In this document: piece by piece, positions 61,678 to 64,000 of the stretch
Position numbering within the stretch: the first letter of the stretch is position 1
Layout of the letters: each line of letters opens with the position of its first letter
NCBI GenBank assembly: GCA_964057225.1
Contig: OZ059894.1
Coordinates: forward strand, 15,096,476-15,160,475
Direction of reading: 5' to 3'
Origin: Auanema rhodensis
Taxonomy: Eukaryota; Nematoda; Chromadorea; Rhabditida; Rhabditidae
DNA: 64,000 nt
Position numbers and translations under genes: made by a program
The notes under the pieces: model-generated
Told to the model about the DNA's origin: nothing
Seen by the model: the letters and a program-made list of their open reading frames with translations, nothing else
Databases searched by the model: none

Positions 61678-62486
61678 ATGAGTACAGCATTTCCAATATT
61701 CAACTCATTGGTACGTTATCATTATTCATATTTCTAAGAAAAAAATGTTAAAGCTGATCTTTTTTTTGTTGTTTTTCTTTAGTATTTTACATATAAAGTT
61801 TATTCTTCATTATTTTTGTTTTAGGAAACGTGTGAGGAGAGTTGTACAACAAGTCTTTCCCATTGTCTTTTGTCTGGACATTCGGATTTATATGTCTGTA
61901 AACTAAATATCACATTATTTGCTGGAATTATAGTATTAGCTGTAGGAACAGGTTAGACATCTTATTTTGAAAATTCAAATTGTTTATTTAGCTAATAAGA
62001 AAATTACTTTTGGGTTTGATTACTTAAACAATTAAATTCAAATTCAAAAATACATTAATGTTTATTAATTATACATTAGTTTTTTATTTATTATAGGGGT
62101 TGTTATACCTTTAACTATATTATATTGCTATTTAATGGAATGCCGACCTTTTTGTACTGCACGAGGTGGACCAGCAACAGATGAAGAAAGACAAGGCCTT
62201 AATTCTTATAATGTTCAAGGTTTGTATAATATCTGTTTTTTTTCTCATAAATTATATTATATTCTTAATACTTAATTGCCCATTTTTTAATTGAAAATTA
62301 TATTTTTCAGTTTCAATCTCAGGGTCCGATGATGGAAATTTAATGCCTTCAGTTGTTCGGAGAGAAACAAGTCAAATTTCAAGACTATCCGTAAGTTCAT
62401 GTAACAACTATATCGTCTAAAAGGAAATAAAATAATTTCTATTATAGAATCCTAGTAGCTTTCGAGAACTCAAGTCAATAGCTTAA
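61678..62486 (+). CDS. Small cysteine-rich single-pass membrane protein, unknown family
   Basis: Five exons joined in phase from ATG at 61678 give about 150 residues. The N-terminal part has clustered cysteines (ETCEESCTTSLSHCLLSG, YVCKLN), then one membrane helix (LFAGIIVLAVGTGVVIPLTILYCYLM) followed directly by ECRPFC and a hydrophilic Ser-rich tail ending SFRELKSIA. No signal peptide is visible on this start. The frame is also open upstream to the acceptor at 61643 (LRKNFLDSSCEM), so the true start may lie in distal exons. The layout, a short ectodomain plus one helix with juxtamembrane cysteines, would suit a receptor auxiliary protein or a palmitoylated adaptor, but no family is recognised. 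Confidence 0.65.
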
Positions 62487-64000
62487 TCGTCCATACAAGT
62501 ATCATGTTAAGATGACAAATAATGTTTTTCCATTTGATTGCTCGAACGAATGTTTCTATAAAACCTTTTCTTCAGTTTTAACTGATATATAGGTGACTGG
62601 TATATTACTTGTTATGCTTGGTTTTTCTATTATTTTGAACATAAATTTGTTCAAAAATTAAATAAATCTGCTCACTTTTGCTTAACTGTTTATCTAATCG
62701 AATAAGATTATAAAGCAGTTATAAAAATAGTTTATTAAATTTCAAGTACATTTCAACTGATAACATTTCATAAACTAAACTAATATGACATTTTTTTTAA
62801 CTATTTTATTTACATAACTTTTATAAAAACAAATTATTTTGCAAAAAAAGGAATAACATCAAATCTAGGTTAATATTATAAATCGTTTTGTTATGTTTAT
62901 TTTATTTATACAAATTGTATCAGTTAAAGGTTAACAATATAATATGTCATAAACTTTTAATTTTTTTATAACTCAAACAATGCAAAAAAACCTTGAAAAT
63001 GTTTCTTGAAAAGGTTCATGAAACATGTTTTATGCAAAGATACATGTAGAATGTTATAGCTATTGAACGAAGTTACATATGCTAAACGAGTGTGTTGACG
63101 GAAATCTTTCTGATTATAAGAAAAAAAATTCTATTTCAAATCATCATAACTATTCTTGGAAGATAACACAGAGGGCATTTGTGTAAACTAACTTCAATCT
63201 CAATTGTAAAATCAGAAGGATGGACGGGATGAGCTTAGTGCTTAGATTTACATATTCATTCTATTTTGCTATTTTTTCAAATAATTTTACTATTTTGATA
63301 AATTTTCTTACACAAAATTGTAAAATTTAACAAACACCCGTTTCGATCCCATAGTTCGTATTGTTGTTTGTTAGTTTTTTTTGAAGAGGATGAAAAGAGT
63401 GTTGAATTGTGAATACTGGTCAACCGCGCAACTTCTAAATCGGTCAACCGTCAGGTATTTATTCGTTACAAAAGTTGCGATGTTCCTTGATAAACATGCA
63501 GAGAAACAAATAAATAAAAGAAAAAAAGAGAGATGCAGATAGTTTGAGAGCGAAATGAGACAGCAATAGGAAAAGGAAATATATAAAACAGCTATATGGG
63601 CAAAATGAACCATCACTACACCCACCTCTCTCTCTCTATCTCTCCCTCTCTCTCATTCAATTTCGTTCTCCCTCTCTCTTCCAATCTCTCAGGTTCTCTC
63701 TCTGTTTCTCCGTTTTTTACCATTATCTATTACTTCAGTCTCTACCTATCCTTGTTCAATTTTGCTGACGCCCGTTGGTCTATCTACTAGCTAGCTAGCC
63801 TATAACCGTTCGCTCGTTCAACTGTTGTTTATTTGTGTTTGCTGTTTGCATTTTGTGCGAACACCTTGGTGCCTGGCATCAAACGACACCGATCAGTGAC
63901 TGTAATGAATAGAGAGAGTTAAATAGATTGAAAACTGGAGATTCAGTTGTCAAACTAATCGAAACATTCATGAACATACACGCTACATGTGAGGAGATAA
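62487..64000. other. 3' region and intergenic DNA to the window end
   Basis: An AATAAA lies at about 62658, suited to the preceding gene. CT-rich microsatellites at 63622-63710 create spurious Ser/Leu-rich open frames. No gene called. Confidence 0.5.

Noticed and set aside
1-64000. tRNA, rRNA and CRISPR arrays
   Set aside because: No cloverleaf with an intact B box, no rRNA-like segment and no regularly spaced repeats were seen by eye. A covariance-model scan would be needed to exclude small RNA genes.

Overview
The window reads as nuclear DNA of a nematode. It is AT-rich. Coding exons are split by many introns of about 45-55 bases that end in TTTTCAG or TTTAG. Several start codons sit 0-10 bases after an unpaired splice acceptor, as expected for spliced-leader trans-splicing. 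Gene families typical of nematodes are present: a ground-like cuticle protein, a MOLO-1-type receptor modulator, a Kunitz/lustrin secreted protein and a divergent Cys-loop receptor. I cannot name the species or clade. All gene models were built by hand from splice signals and reading-frame continuity.

Layout. 0.7-4.2 kb (minus): secreted protein with four Kunitz and two lustrin-type domains. 4.2-10 kb: long ambiguous stretch with possible small secreted-protein exons near 5 kb. 10.05-11.04 kb: a roughly 1 kb mobile element with 258-base terminal inverted repeats, ending about 80 bases before an acetylcholine-receptor-like Cys-loop subunit (plus, to 13.1 kb) that has no visible signal peptide. 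13.2-27.1 kb, gene-dense: BUB3 (minus), mitochondrial ribosomal protein uS12m (plus), condensin subunit G (minus), TAPT1 (plus), ground-like protein (plus), SPRTN/DVC-1 protease (minus). 27.4-32.3 kb (plus): gamma-tubulin complex component, then an SLC46-type transporter, possibly one operon. 32.7-33.0 kb (minus): tiny two-exon secreted protein with dibasic sites, a candidate neuropeptide precursor. 34.4-35.4 kb (plus): four-pass Flower-like protein. 35.9-36.5 kb (minus): coiled-coil protein. 37.4-39.2 kb (minus): alpha-SNAP, with a ZNF511-like zinc-finger exon inside its first intron that can splice in frame to the alpha-SNAP first exon. 39.6-40.5 kb (minus): borealin. 40.8-43.9 kb (plus): PGS1 and TMEM186, both mitochondrial, 148 bases apart and a likely operon. 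44.2-45.5 kb (minus): PAQR receptor. 50.6-50.9 kb (minus): small cytochrome b5. 51.7-53.5 kb (minus): MOLO-1 family protein. 61.7-62.5 kb (plus): cysteine-rich single-pass membrane protein of unknown family, perhaps with distal 5' exons back to 55 kb. The remainder is AT-rich intergenic or intronic DNA with GA/CT and TA microsatellites.

Functional themes. Five genes in 27 kb act in mitosis or chromosome maintenance (BUB3, condensin G, SPRTN, gamma-TuRC component, borealin). Two proteins are linked to cholinergic or Cys-loop signalling (the receptor subunit and the MOLO-1 protein). The observations most worth a second look are the alpha-SNAP/ZNF511 shared first exon, the inverted-repeat element abutting the receptor gene, the candidate neuropeptide precursor, and the long-intron gene with a 17-base microexon.
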